In this document: positions 1 through 8,887 of the stretch, one piece after another
Layout of the letters: the number at the start of each line of letters is the position of its first letter
Position numbering within the stretch: the stretch's first letter is position 1
NCBI RefSeq assembly: GCF_002916655.1
Contig: NZ_PPSM01000047.1
Span: 110,165-174,164, forward strand
Length of the DNA: 64,000 nucleotides
Reading direction: 5' to 3'
Source: Novosphingobium sp. HII-3
GTDB taxonomy: Bacteria > Pseudomonadota > Alphaproteobacteria > Sphingomonadales > Sphingomonadaceae
The notes under the pieces: generated by a model
Databases searched by the model: none
The model's input: the letters and a program-made list of their open reading frames with translations, nothing else
What the model was told of the DNA's origin: nothing
Program-made: the position numbers and the translations under genes

Positions 1-203
1 GCATGGGCTCGAACTTCACCGTGCGCAAGATGAGCTTCGGCGAAGGCGTGGAGCGCGTTTTCCCGCTCTACTCGCCCAACATCGACTCCATCACCGTCGT
101 GCGTCGCGGCGTGGTGCGTCGCGCCAAGCTGTACTACCTGCGCGGTCGTACCGGCAAGCGCGCTCGTATCGCCGAGCGTCGCGTCACTGACGCCAACGCA
201 TAA
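1..203 (+). CDS. rplS: 50S ribosomal protein L19, C-terminal part
   Basis: This is the end of bL19, which sits at the 30S-50S interface. The frame is open to the left window edge, so the N-terminus lies outside. The visible part has the family features: [15 protein letters not shown], then [16 protein letters not shown] and a very basic tail ([11 protein letters not shown]). The Met at base 3 is internal, not a start. A strong terminator follows. In this group rplS normally ends the rpsP-rimM-trmD-rplS operon, which would lie to the left. Confidence 0.95.
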   Translation, partial: MGSNFTVRKMSFGEGVERVFPLYSPNIDSITVVRRGVVRRAKLYYLRGRTGKRARIAERRVTDANA

Positions 204-243
204 GCGAAGGCCTCGGCCCGCCCTCGTGGCAGGGCCGCACGAA

Positions 244-272
244 GGGCGGTTCGGTTTCGGGCCGCCTTTTTT
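244..272 (+). terminator. Rho-independent terminator after rplS
   Basis: A GGCGG...CCGCC stem (245-249 with 262-266) is followed directly by six T residues (267-272). It lies 41 bases after the rplS stop codon and ends that operon. Confidence 0.75.
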
Positions 273-307
273 GTGCCTTTCCTCGATCTCGGCGGTGGTT
301 TTCTTCC

Positions 308-350
308 GCTGAAACGGTGGCCCGGAAACCTCCGGCCGCATCGTTTCAGC
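308..350. other. Strong 43-base imperfect palindrome upstream of the HU gene
   Basis: The 275-574 stretch holds no gene. Its one clear structure is this stem-loop. GCTGAAACG (308-316) pairs perfectly with CGTTTCAGC (342-350), and inside it GGCC-GG (319-325, one bulged C) pairs with CCGGCC (332-337) around a six-base loop. No T tract follows, so it is not an ordinary terminator. It may be part of a long HU leader or a small RNA. I could not pick a convincing promoter in the rest of the gap. Confidence 0.4.
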
Positions 351-574
351 GCAGCGCCTCCTCCTGCGATGATGACCATGCTCCGCCGCTGAACGCGTGC
401 TGCATCACTGGACTTGTGGGTCTGGGGAACAGGCGAAAAAACGCGATTAGCTGCGGGTTTAGGCCGTTTTTGGCCCTTGCCAGTCGTAGGAAAACCCGCT
501 CAATTCCGTCGCTATTGAGGCGATTCAGTTTCCAAAAAACGTCCGCTCCACTGAAATTTAAGGGGGTTCCCATA

Positions 575-847
575 ATGAACAAGAACGATCTCATCAGCGC
601 TGTCGCGGATTCGAGCGCTCTTACTCGCAGCGATGCCGCCAAGGCTGTCGAATCGGTGTTCGAGGCGATCTCGGGCGCGCTGAAGAAGGGTGATGAAGTT
701 CGTCTCGTAGGCTTCGGCACGTTCTCGGTCGCCAAGCGCAAGGCATCCACCGGCCGCAACCCCCGCACCGGCGAACCGATGGAGATCAAGGCCTCCGCAC
801 AGCCCAAGTTCAAGGCTGGCAAGGGCCTGAAGGACGCGGTCAACTAA
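575..847 (+). CDS. hup: DNA-binding protein HU
   Basis: A 90-residue histone-like nucleoid protein of the HU/IHF family. It binds DNA without sequence preference as a dimer and compacts and bends it. The whole fold is visible: N-terminal dimerisation helices (MNKNDLISAVADSSALTRSDAAKAV), the GFGTFSVAKRKASTGRNP segment leading into the beta-arm, and a basic C-terminus (KAGKGLKDAVN). The start at 575 follows an AAGGGGG stretch and matches the family N-terminus. The frame stays open upstream but that part has no HU similarity. It stands alone between two terminators. Confidence 0.95.
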   Translation: MNKNDLISAVADSSALTRSDAAKAVESVFEAISGALKKGDEVRLVGFGTFSVAKRKASTGRNPRTGEPMEIKASAQPKFKAGKGLKDAVN

Positions 848-886
848 GACACGCCGGACCTGCAACGCTTCGCAGGCTTTTTGATG

Positions 887-924
887 ACGCCGCGCCGCCT
901 GAAGAGGTTGGCGCGGCGTTTTTC
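887..924 (+). terminator. Rho-independent terminator after HU
   Basis: A perfect ten-base stem, ACGCCGCGCC (887-896) with GGCGCGGCGT (910-919), is followed by a T run (919-923). It separates HU from rlmB, which converges from the right. Confidence 0.8.
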
Positions 925-1004
925 GTTGCAGTCTTCCGGCCTGCACCTGCCGAAGGCGGGGAGGTACGGACACAGGCTCCGAACCTCCCTTGCGCTTCAT
1001 CGCG

Positions 1005-1847
1005 TCACGCGGCTTGGGCGGCTCCATCAGTCTCGCGCGTTGCCGTTGCATAAAGGGCGATGGCGGCGGCGTTGCTGACGTTGAGGCTCTCCATCGCCTC
1101 GCTGATCGGCAGCCGGGCGATCGCGTCGCAATGCTGCACGATGTTGTGGCGCATGCCGTCGCCCTCGGCTCCCATGACCAGCGCGACAGGCCCCGCCGGC
1201 AGGGCCTCGGCAAGAGTGGACTGGCCCTCGCCGTCCAGCCCGATGCGCCAGTAGCCTGCTTCCGCGATTTCCTCCAACGCGCGGGCAAGGTTCACCACCC
1301 GAACCCACGGCAAGATCTCCAGCGCGCCCGAGGCCGACTTCGCCAACGTACCCGACTCCGGCGGCGCGTGGCGATCCTGCGTGACGATGCAGCACGCGTT
1401 GAAGGCCGCGGCGGAGCGCATGATGGCTCCGACGTTGTGGGGGTCGGTGACCTGGTCCAGCACCACGACCGGGCGGAGCGGATCGCCGTTCAGCACGTCA
1501 TCGAGGAAGATGTCGTCCAAGGGCGCGCACTCCAGCACGAGTCCCTGGTGCGGAGCGTCCTTGGCGACCAGTCGTCCAAGGTCGGCCGGCTGAGCCCACT
1601 CGATCGGGAAGTCGGCAGGCAGCTCGCCGTCCAGGGACTCCACGCCTTCGCGTGTCGCCCACAGCTTGCGGTGGCTGCGGTCCGGATTCTTCAGCGCTGC
1701 CTCGACTGCATGCCGGCCCCATAGGCGAACCATGCCTGTGGAAGCCCGTCCGCTGCCGCGGCCGTTCTTCATGCGACCGGCGCGACCGCGAAGCGGTTTC
1801 GCCGCGCGGCCTTCGCCTTCGTTGCCGCGTTCGCCACGCTTGCTCAT
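1005..1847 (-). CDS. rlmB: 23S rRNA (guanosine-2'-O-)-methyltransferase, TrmH/RlmB (SpoU) family
   Basis: A 280-residue SPOUT-class enzyme that 2'-O-methylates a guanosine (G2251 in E. coli 23S rRNA), using SAM bound in a trefoil knot. Visible parts are a basic low-complexity N-terminus, the substrate-binding domain starting LWGRHAVEAAL, and the SpoU motifs: DPHNVGAIMRSAAAF, VMGAEGDGM and LNVSNAAAIALY. The start at 1847 is preceded by GAAAGGACAG on the minus strand. The frame extends further upstream without family similarity. It converges on HU and diverges from tRNA-Tyr. Confidence 0.92.
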   Translation of the reverse strand: MSKRGERGNEGEGRAAKPLRGRAGRMKNGRGSGRASTGMVRLWGRHAVEAALKNPDRSHRKLWATREGVESLDGELPADFPIEWAQPADLGRLVAKDAPHQGLVLECAPLDDIFLDDVLNGDPLRPVVVLDQVTDPHNVGAIMRSAAAFNACCIVTQDRHAPPESGTLAKSASGALEILPWVRVVNLARALEEIAEAGYWRIGLDGEGQSTLAEALPAGPVALVMGAEGDGMRHNIVQHCDAIARLPISEAMESLNVSNAAAIALYATATRETDGAAQAA

Positions 1848-2035
1848 CAACTGTCCTTTCGAAAAAAAATCGCGAATTGGTAAAAATCTTGCCCCCTGTG
1901 ACAGGGAGGGCATTGACAGGCAAGGCTCGGTTCGGCAAAGGCGCGGTCCTCGGCAACGAGGTGCTGAAAAGCGCTTCGACCAACGCCGGATTTTCTCGTG
2001 TTTTCGGGGATTTCCAGCAGCCAGTGAACTGGTGT

Positions 2036-2121
2036 GGACAGGTGGCCGAGTGGTTAAAGGCAGCAGACTGTAAATCTGCCCGCGCAAGCGTACGCTAGTT
2101 CGAATCTAGCCCTGTCCACCA
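2036..2121 (+). tRNA. tRNA-Tyr (anticodon GTA)
   Basis: An 86-base cloverleaf. The acceptor GGACAGG (2036-2042) pairs with CCTGTCC (2111-2117), the discriminator is A, and CCA is encoded. The anticodon arm is GCAGA-CTGTAAA-TCTGC, giving anticodon GTA. The variable arm is long, as expected for bacterial tRNA-Tyr. The T arm is GCTAG-TTCGAAT-CTAGC. Confidence 0.95.
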
Positions 2122-2236
2122 CCAGCTCTCAGCCAGATGGCTCCCGTCGTTTCCAGCACAGGCTTTCCCCTCGCAAGGGAACAACGCCTGTTCGCGCGGC
2201 ATTGCGGTAACGACACACACTGGCTAGACGAGAGCA

Positions 2237-2986
2237 ATGCCTGGAGACATACTCGATAATCAAGGCCGCGGCGAAGCGTCGTGGCAGTGGCCTTCCATTC
2301 ACCGGGAGGGCCGCAAGTTCGGCGCCATTGCCGGCGTCGTCGCGCTTGTGGCGTGGCTCTTCCTGGGGCCTTGGGTCGGGTGGCCGCTCGCGGTGCTGAC
2401 CCTTTGCGTCCTGGCCTTCTTCCGCGACCCCATCCGCGTAACCCCACAGGACGACCGTTTCATCGTGGCGCCTGCTGACGGGCTCGTGACGCTGATCGGG
2501 AAAGTGCCGCCACCGCGTGAGTTGACGATGGATGACGGCAGCGGGGCAGCCCCGCTGTCGAGCGAGCCTGTCACGCGCATTTCCATCTTCATGTCGGTCT
2601 TCGACGTCCACATCAACCGCACGCCCATAGCGGGTACCGTGAAGCGGGTAATCTACATCCCCGGCAAGTTCGTGAACGCGGACCTCGACAAGGCCAGCGA
2701 AGAGAACGAGCGTCAGCACATTCTCGTTGAGCGCAGTGACGGCCTTCGGATCTGCTTCACGCAGATCGCAGGACTTGTCGCGCGGCGCATCGTGCCGTTT
2801 GTCAAACCGGGGGACATTATCGCGGCGGGGCAGCGCGTCGGCCTCATCCGCTTCGGCAGCCGCGTGGACGTATATCTTCCCGCCGGAACGGAGCCGAAGG
2901 TGCTCATGGGCCAGAAGATCGTCGCCGGCGAAACTATCCTTGGCGAAGTGGCAAGCGCTCCGCTCATCGAGGGCGTGGCTCAGTGA
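2237..2986 (+). CDS. psd: Phosphatidylserine decarboxylase proenzyme
   Basis: Makes phosphatidylethanolamine from phosphatidylserine at the inner membrane. At 249 residues it is the short PSD type. A hydrophobic segment lies at about residues 28-62. The core shows [11 protein letters not shown], the [13 protein letters not shown] motif, and the self-cleavage site Gly207-Ser208 in [11 protein letters not shown], where cleavage creates the pyruvoyl group. The Shine-Dalgarno is weak (GACGAGAGCA), but the N-terminus fits the family. Its TGA overlaps the GTG start of pssA, so the two last steps of PE synthesis are coupled. Confidence 0.95.
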   Translation: MPGDILDNQGRGEASWQWPSIHREGRKFGAIAGVVALVAWLFLGPWVGWPLAVLTLCVLAFFRDPIRVTPQDDRFIVAPADGLVTLIGKVPPPRELTMDDGSGAAPLSSEPVTRISIFMSVFDVHINRTPIAGTVKRVIYIPGKFVNADLDKASEENERQHILVERSDGLRICFTQIAGLVARRIVPFVKPGDIIAAGQRVGLIRFGSRVDVYLPAGTEPKVLMGQKIVAGETILGEVASAPLIEGVAQ

Positions 2987-3822
2987 GGCACCGTCCCGAT
3001 CGCGAGCGGCCTGGGACCGAGAGCCAGCGGCGCCGGCTGGCGCCGGGCCTGTCGATGCGCGCCATCGTGCCGAACGCCATCACGGCGGCGGCCTTGTGCG
3101 CGGGCCTGACCGGCATCCGCTTCGCGATCGCGGACGATTTCGAAAAAGCGGTCCAAGCGGTTATTCTTGCAGGCCTGCTTGACGGCATCGACGGGCGCGC
3201 CGCGCGGCTCTTGAACGCTCAGACGCGGTTCGGCGCCGAACTGGACAGCCTCGCTGATTCCATTTCCTTCGGCGTAGCGCCCGCGTTGATCGTCTACCTC
3301 TGGACGCTCCATGAAGCGCCCAGCATGGGCTGGATCGCGGCCTTGGCGTTTGCCATCTGTTGCGTTCTGCGCCTCGCGCGCTTCAATGCCCGCCTGGACA
3401 TGCTCGACCAGCCGCACAAGCAGGCCGGATTCCTGACTGGCGTTCCCGCTCCGCTCGGGGCCGGCCTCGCCTTCCTTCCGCTGTACCTCTGGATCGCCAG
3501 CGGCTTTGAGGAGTTCGCCAACCCGGTCCTTGTCAGCGTGTGGATGGTCCTTGTCGGCTTCCTGATGATTTCGAGCATTCCCACGCTGGCATGGTCGCGC
3601 TTGCGACCGCCGAGTCACTTGCGTCTGGGCGTCATCGCGCTCGTGGGGCTGACAATGGCGGCATTGCTGACCGAACCCTGGTTCACGCTGGTTGCGGTGA
3701 CGATCGTATACCTCGTTCTCATCCCGGTGGGCGTGATCACGTACGCCAAGGTCAGGCGGCGCACTCCAATCCAGGATGCGGATCCAATCGCATCCCCACC
3801 CATCGAACCTGGCGCTTTCTGA
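2983..3822 (+). CDS. pssA: CDP-diacylglycerol-serine O-phosphatidyltransferase
   Basis: Joins CDP-diacylglycerol and serine to make phosphatidylserine, the substrate of the preceding psd product. It is a polytopic 279-residue membrane protein. The CDP-alcohol phosphatidyltransferase signature DG-x2-AR-x8-G-x3-D-x3-D runs from DGIDGRAAR to ELDSLADS. A cytidylyl-lipid substrate for psd and this enzyme would be supplied by cdsA at 9579. The GTG at 2983 overlaps the psd stop by four bases; an internal ATG at 3055 would remove a basic, poorly conserved N-terminus and cannot be excluded. Confidence 0.93.
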   Translation: MRHRPDRERPGTESQRRRLAPGLSMRAIVPNAITAAALCAGLTGIRFAIADDFEKAVQAVILAGLLDGIDGRAARLLNAQTRFGAELDSLADSISFGVAPALIVYLWTLHEAPSMGWIAALAFAICCVLRLARFNARLDMLDQPHKQAGFLTGVPAPLGAGLAFLPLYLWIASGFEEFANPVLVSVWMVLVGFLMISSIPTLAWSRLRPPSHLRLGVIALVGLTMAALLTEPWFTLVAVTIVYLVLIPVGVITYAKVRRRTPIQDADPIASPPIEPGAF

Positions 3823-4009
3823 GGGGCGAGAGCGGGGGCAGTTGCGTCCGCTCGCCCGCCTTCCAGCTAATTTCCGCCGGTTCGCAGAGGCCTGCCAGTT
3901 CGCTCCGTAGCGCCAGTGCCGTCGCCGCGAATTCCCGCAACGTTGCGATCAAAGCGATACCGGATGTGAAGGCCGCCAGAAGAAAGACGGTAATCGCAAG
4001 AGCAGTCAT
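3752..4009 (-). CDS. Small membrane-anchored protein of unknown function (copy A)
   Basis: An 85-residue protein I do not recognise. A hydrophobic helix (about residues 3-22, MTALAITVFLLAAFTSGIAL) is followed by a short Ala/Leu/Arg-rich helix (LALRSELAGL) and a basic, proline-containing tail. AAAGGATC lies just upstream of the start. Its last codons overlap the 3' end of pssA on the opposite strand. It resembles the next minus-strand gene (4165-4440) in the layout MT..A...FL.AAF...IA and a following LR..LA, so the pair look like diverged duplicates. Coding status is likely but not proven. Confidence 0.5.
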   Translation of the reverse strand: MTALAITVFLLAAFTSGIALIATLREFAATALALRSELAGLCEPAEISWKAGERTQLPPLSPLRKRQVRWVGMRLDPHPGLECAA

Positions 4010-4164
4010 GACCGATCCTTTCAGCCCCGCAGCCTCATCGGCCGGGCGGGTGCGTTGCGGAGACGTGCGTCCGTTCCCCGAATGTTCTGATCGGCCTTAG
4101 TTCCTATTTTGTTCCCGAGTTGTCAAGCGCCTTCTGGTGAGGGGGCGCCCAAAGCGCCCGCGGC

Positions 4165-4440
4165 TCAGGCTGCACGATGTGTCGGGGCGGAAGCGCGGGT
4201 CCGGGCGGAGGCGACGGGTCGGGCCATGCGGTGGCGCGGGCGCAGCCGCTGTTCCACTTCTTCGGAAAACTCGTCGCGTGTCGTCAGCGTGGTCCTGTAG
4301 ACCGCTGGCTTCCCGCTCGATTCGGCAAGCGCCTCGCGCAGGAGACGGATGTGGGGAAGAGCATTCGATGCGCTTTTCCAGATGGCGGCGATCGCAGCGA
4401 AGGCCGCTACCAGGAACAGGGCAGGTGCAACGATAGTCAT
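4165..4440 (-). CDS. Small membrane-anchored protein of unknown function (copy B)
   Basis: A 91-residue product, unrecognised. It has an N-terminal hydrophobic helix (MTIVAPALFLVAAFAAIAAI), an amphipathic stretch with RLLREALAESSG, a central acidic patch (DEFSEEVEQ) and a very basic tail. AAAAAAGGCG lies upstream of the ATG. The shape and key positions repeat those of copy A, which lies 155 bases further along the same strand. The two may be co-transcribed away from rpsB. Confidence 0.5.
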   Translation of the reverse strand: MTIVAPALFLVAAFAAIAAIWKSASNALPHIRLLREALAESSGKPAVYRTTLTTRDEFSEEVEQRLRPRHRMARPVASARTRASAPTHRAA

Positions 4441-4705
4441 CGATAAACGCCTTTTTTGCCCGGTCCGCCTCTTGTTCCAGTCTTCTGCCCAAGCTGGCGC
4501 GAACGCGGCGACTTCAACGACGCTGCGTGACCTGTTTGTCCGCAGCTATGCGGTGAAAAGATTTCTGGCAGCGGACGAGTTCCTCGCTCAAGGCCTTGAT
4601 CACGCATGGAATCGGTACTTTGACGCTAAAGTGACAAGCGTTTGCGGTGAATTGGGGGTGGATTTGAGTCGCGAAGGGGTCTAAGGGCAACGCCGCTCGT
4701 GTAGT

Positions 4706-4726
4706 CATGCCGGATTGTCCGGCGTG
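4706..4726 (+). promoter_or_regulatory. Hairpin in the rpsB upstream region
   Basis: CATGCCGG (4706-4713) pairs with CCGGCGTG (4719-4726) around a five-base loop, with one G-T pair. It lies just before the branched element at 4748-4803 in the 390-base gap upstream of rpsB. I found no convincing sigma-70 promoter in that gap; TTGACG at 4620 lacks a good -10 partner. Confidence 0.35.
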
Positions 4727-4747
4727 AGTGCGTGCGAGTAGTCCACA

Positions 4748-4803
4748 TGGAAGGCGCACATACCGGTGCCGAAGCGGGGTCTCCGCGCGGTTCCAGTCTT
4801 CCA
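4748..4803 (+). promoter_or_regulatory. Candidate structured 5' leader of rpsB
   Basis: An outer helix TGGAAG (4748-4753) with CTTCCA (4798-4803) encloses two hairpins: GCAC/GTGC (56-59 with 66-69 of the 4700s) and GCGG/CCGC (4774-4777 with 4783-4786). That is a three-way junction ending 27 bases before the rpsB start. Ribosomal protein S2 is known to regulate its own operon through such leaders in other bacteria. The assignment here is inference from folding by eye. Confidence 0.4.
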
Positions 4804-4830
4804 GAGGTTCAACCGGAAAGGAATAGGATT

Positions 4831-5586
<756 letters not shown>

Positions 5587-5623
5587 TAGCCCGGCACGAC
5601 GACACTTTCGTCACGGAATTGTC

Positions 5624-5681
5624 GCGCGCCGGGTCCAGTGGGTCCGGCGCGCACCTGTTTTGGAAACTCGTAGCGAGTTTC
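5624..5681 (+). promoter_or_regulatory. Double hairpin between rpsB and tsf
   Basis: Two perfect stems stand back to back in the 118-base gap. GCGCGCCGG (5624-5632) pairs with CCGGCGCGC (5644-5652), with a short T run shortly after. Then GAAACTCG (5663-5670) pairs with CGAGTTTC (5674-5681). The first looks like a partial terminator that could tune tsf relative to rpsB; the second lies just before the tsf ribosome-binding site. Confidence 0.5.
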
Positions 5682-5704
5682 GACCAACCAAGAGGATTTG
5701 AGCG

Positions 5705-6628
5705 ATGGCTTACACCGCCGCTGACGTGAAGAACCTGCGCGAGCGCTCGGGCGCCGGCATGATGGACTGCAAGAAGGCTCTCGACGAGACCGGTGGCGAC
5801 ATCGAAGCCGCCATCGACGCGCTGCGCGCCAAGGGTCTTGCCGCCGCCGCCAAGAAGTCGAGCCGCACGGCTGCTGAGGGCCTGGTCGGCGTTGCCGTGA
5901 CCGGCACCAAGGGTGTCGCCGTCGAAGTGAACTCGGAAACGGACTTCGTTGCCAAGAACGACCAGTTCCAGGATTTCGTACGCAAGACCACCGAAGCCGC
6001 TCTGGGCGTTTCGGGCGACGATGTCGATGCGCTCAAGGCAGCGGCATACCCCGGCGGCGGCACGGTTGCCGATGCGCTGACCAACAACGTCGCGACCATC
6101 GGCGAGAACCAGCAGGTTCGCCGCATGAAGACCGTCGAAGTGTCGAACGGCGTTGTCGTTCCCTACATGCACAACGCCGCCGCGCCGAACCTCGGGAAGA
6201 TCGGTGTTCTCGTTGCGCTCGAGTCGGAAGCTCCGGCAGACGTTCTCGAAGCGCTGGGCAAGCAGATTGCGATGCACATCGCGGCCGCTTTCCCGCTTGC
6301 GCTCAACGCTGACGACCTCGACGCGGAGCTGATCGCCCGCGAGCGCAAGATCGCCGAGGAAAAGGCAGCCGAATCGGGCAAGCCCGAAGCGGTCCAGGCC
6401 AAGATGGTGGACGGTGCGATCGCCAAGTACGCCAAGGAAAACGCACTGCTCTCGCAGGTCTTCGTTATGGACAACAAGACCCCGATCCAGCAGGTCGTCG
6501 ACCAGGCTGGCAAGGACGCTGGCGCCAAGATCGTCCTGAAGGACTACGTTCGCTTCCAGCTCGGCGAAGGCATCGAGAAGGAAGTCACCGACTTCGCAGC
6601 GGAAGTGGCCGCAGCCGTAGCCGGCTGA
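5705..6628 (+). CDS. tsf: Translation elongation factor Ts
   Basis: EF-Ts (307 residues) is the nucleotide exchange factor that regenerates EF-Tu-GTP. The N-terminal UBA-like domain carries the signature [18 protein letters not shown]. The core has [16 protein letters not shown], which contains the TDFV motif that contacts EF-Tu, then [11 protein letters not shown] and the C-terminal module. GAGGATTTGAGCG precedes the ATG. It is co-oriented with rpsB and ended by a strong terminator. Confidence 0.97.
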   Translation: MAYTAADVKNLRERSGAGMMDCKKALDETGGDIEAAIDALRAKGLAAAAKKSSRTAAEGLVGVAVTGTKGVAVEVNSETDFVAKNDQFQDFVRKTTEAALGVSGDDVDALKAAAYPGGGTVADALTNNVATIGENQQVRRMKTVEVSNGVVVPYMHNAAAPNLGKIGVLVALESEAPADVLEALGKQIAMHIAAAFPLALNADDLDAELIARERKIAEEKAAESGKPEAVQAKMVDGAIAKYAKENALLSQVFVMDNKTPIQQVVDQAGKDAGAKIVLKDYVRFQLGEGIEKEVTDFAAEVAAAVAG

Positions 6629-6655
6629 TTTTATCCATTTCGCTGAATGAAACGG

Positions 6656-6694
6656 CGGGCCGGGGAGCGCACAGCTTCCCGGCCCGTTCTGTTT
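6656..6694 (+). terminator. Terminator after tsf
   Basis: CGGGCCGGG (6656-6664) pairs with CCCGGCCCG (6678-6686), followed by TTCTGTTT. It lies 27 bases after the tsf stop. Confidence 0.7.
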
Positions 6695-6817
6695 CTCCGC
6701 TGACGGATGCCCGATTGACTTGGCGCAGGGCTGGCGTAGCCTTCTCATGGAACCGACCCTTGCACGAGGTCGGCCAAGCCGCCCGCCATGCTTCGGGCGC
6801 AGACCGGAGAGGCTCTC

Positions 6818-7357
6818 ATGCGCGTAGAACTGGCTCCTCAGCCGCAGAACCCCATTCCTGACCTGTCGCTGCACTATTCGCCCGAGTTGGTTCGCGCCGG
6901 CAGCGCCTTCGGTCTTGCTCCTTATCAGCACTCCAGGCTGCCGCTCCGGTTGTTCGAGGCGTGTCGTATCGCGACGGCGGTCATCAACGGCTGCACGGTC
7001 TGCATGAACTGGCGGGCACAGCGCGATCTGCGAATCCTGGGCCACGAGGGCGGTGTCATCGAGCAGGCGGATGCTCCTGACGAGGCCATGTATCAGGCGG
7101 TGCTGAGCGGCGAACTGGACAAGCTGACCGAGAAGGAGCGCGTCGCCGTCCGGTTCTCGCAGAAGATGGGGACCGACTCACGGGCGCTTGGGGAAGATGA
7201 GGCGTTCTGGGCGGAACTGAAGGGGCTGATGACGGATGCGGAGATAGTCGACCTCACGCATTGCACCGCTGCCTGGATGGCCATGGGGCGCGTGGCGCAC
7301 GTCCTTGGAGTGGATAGCGTCTGCACGATTGGCGGCCCCCTGGCCGAGGCGGCATGA
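6818..7357 (+). CDS. Carboxymuconolactone decarboxylase/AhpD-like family protein
   Basis: A 179-residue all-helical protein of the CMD/AhpD family. Members include alkylhydroperoxidases that use a CxxC pair; the region RIATAVINGCTVCMNWRA carries that pair here. The distal His of AhpD-type sites cannot be placed with certainty. The second half (MTDAEIVDLTHCTAAWMAMGRVAHVLGV) resembles the tail of longer CMD proteins. The start at 6818 follows GGAGAGG; an ATG at 6788 is upstream but has no ribosome site. It stands alone between tsf and pyrH, so its substrate is unknown. Confidence 0.75.
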   Translation: MRVELAPQPQNPIPDLSLHYSPELVRAGSAFGLAPYQHSRLPLRLFEACRIATAVINGCTVCMNWRAQRDLRILGHEGGVIEQADAPDEAMYQAVLSGELDKLTEKERVAVRFSQKMGTDSRALGEDEAFWAELKGLMTDAEIVDLTHCTAAWMAMGRVAHVLGVDSVCTIGGPLAEAA

Positions 7358-7572
7358 CGTAAAGGGACGCTCCCTTCGCTTTGCAGCCGAGGGGAAGGAG
7401 CAGTGCCCTTCCGCATGTGAGCAAAGCGGCACTAGGCGCTTGGTCGCCCGGAAGGATGCGGAGTCCCGATCCGGGCGCGCGTTCGCGGGCCTTGCGCCAC
7501 CTCGCCCCTTGGCAATCGGTGCTGGCGCTCCTAAAGCCGGCTCACCCCCCCGCCACCAGGAGAGCAAGCGGC

Positions 7573-8295
7573 ATGTCATCCCCCCCCTACAAACGCGTCC
7601 TGCTCAAACTGTCGGGCGAGGTGCTGATGGGGAGCCAGCAGTTCGGGATCGATCCCGCTTTCGTCGCCGAACTGGCGAAGGAAGTTAAGGCGGCCAAGGA
7701 GACCGGCCTGGAGATCTGCCTGGTCATCGGCGGTGGCAACATCTTCCGCGGCATGGCCGGAGCGGCACGGGGCATGGACCGCGCGCAGGCCGACTACATG
7801 GGCATGCTTGCAACCGTCATGAACGCTCTGGCCATGCAGAACGCGCTGGAGCAGCTTGGCGTCGAGACCCGGGTGCAGTCCGCGGTGCAGATGGACCAGG
7901 TCTGCGAACCGGTGATCCGTCGCCGGGCCGAGCGTCACCTTGAGAAGGGCCGCGTCGTGATCTTCGCGGCCGGTGTGGGCGCTCCCTATTTCACCACCGA
8001 TTCGGGGGCCGCGCTGCGGGCGGCCGAAATGCGGTGCGATGCCCTTCTGAAGGGAACGAGTGTCGACGGCGTCTACGACAGCGATCCAAAGACGAATCCG
8101 GCCGCGAAGCGGTACGACACGGTCGACTATGACACCGTCCTTGCCGACAACCTGAAGGTGATGGACGCCTCCGCCGTGGCCCTGTGCCGCGATAATGCCA
8201 TTCCGATCGTCGTGTTCTCGATCCGTGAGGAGGGCAACCTTGCCACCGTCCTCGCGGGTGGCGGCATCAAGACGGTCGTCCAGAAAGGAGCCTGA
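7573..8295 (+). CDS. pyrH: Uridylate kinase (UMP kinase)
   Basis: Phosphorylates UMP to UDP, the first step from UMP to pyrimidine nucleotides. The 240-residue product is of the bacterial hexameric amino-acid-kinase fold. Motifs are [15 protein letters not shown] (phosphate binding), [27 protein letters not shown], and [14 protein letters not shown] near the nucleotide site. The ATG at 7573 matches the family start, and the frame is open but unrelated upstream. It leads the run pyrH-frr-uppS-cdsA-dxr-rseP-bamA. Confidence 0.96.
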   Translation: MSSPPYKRVLLKLSGEVLMGSQQFGIDPAFVAELAKEVKAAKETGLEICLVIGGGNIFRGMAGAARGMDRAQADYMGMLATVMNALAMQNALEQLGVETRVQSAVQMDQVCEPVIRRRAERHLEKGRVVIFAAGVGAPYFTTDSGAALRAAEMRCDALLKGTSVDGVYDSDPKTNPAAKRYDTVDYDTVLADNLKVMDASAVALCRDNAIPIVVFSIREEGNLATVLAGGGIKTVVQKGA

Positions 8296-8298
8296 TAC

Positions 8299-8856
8299 AT
8301 GGCCAAGTACGACAAGGCGGACCTCGAGCGCCGCATGAAGGGCGCGATTGACGCGCTCAAGCACGACCTCTCGGGCCTGCGCACCGGGCGCGCCAACACG
8401 GCGCTGCTGGAGCCGATCACCGTGACGGTCTACGGCAGCGCGATGCCGCTTACCTCGGTCGCCACCATATCGGCGCCCGAACCCCGCATGCTGTCCGTGC
8501 AGGTGTGGGACAAGTCCAACATCGGACCCGTCGAGAAGGCGATCCGGTCGGCCGGTCTGGGCCTCAATCCGATCAACGACGGCAACACCCTGCGTCTGCC
8601 GATTCCCGACCTCACCGAGGAGCGCCGCAAGGAACTGGCCAAGCTTGCCAGCTCCTACGCCGAGAAGGCTCGCGTCGCCGTGCGCAACGTGCGCCGCGAC
8701 GGCATCGAGGCGCTGAAGGCCGACGAGAAGAAGAAAGAGATCTCCGAAGACGACCGCAAGCGGGGCGAGACCGAAGTCCAGAAGCTGACGGATGACATGA
8801 TCAAGGCGCTCGACGAGGAATTCGCGCGCAAGGAAAAGGAAATTCTCGGCAAGTGA
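8299..8856 (+). CDS. frr: Ribosome recycling factor
   Basis: RRF (185 residues) splits the post-termination ribosome together with EF-G. Diagnostic stretches are RRMKGAIDALKHDLSGLRTGRA, the VWDKSNIGPVEKAIRSAGLG hinge, and PIPDLTEERRKEL. The helical C-terminus has RNVRRDGIEALK and EVQKLTDD. Only three bases separate it from pyrH; AGAAAGGAGCC within the end of pyrH is its ribosome-binding site. Confidence 0.97.
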   Translation: MAKYDKADLERRMKGAIDALKHDLSGLRTGRANTALLEPITVTVYGSAMPLTSVATISAPEPRMLSVQVWDKSNIGPVEKAIRSAGLGLNPINDGNTLRLPIPDLTEERRKELAKLASSYAEKARVAVRNVRRDGIEALKADEKKKEISEDDRKRGETEVQKLTDDMIKALDEEFARKEKEILGK

Positions 8857-8887
8857 AGCGGTTGCGCTTCGCCGAGAAGGGAGCTTG

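Noticed and set aside
4620..4648. TTGACG as -35 of an rpsB promoter
   Set aside because: No acceptable -10 hexamer lies 16-18 bases downstream.
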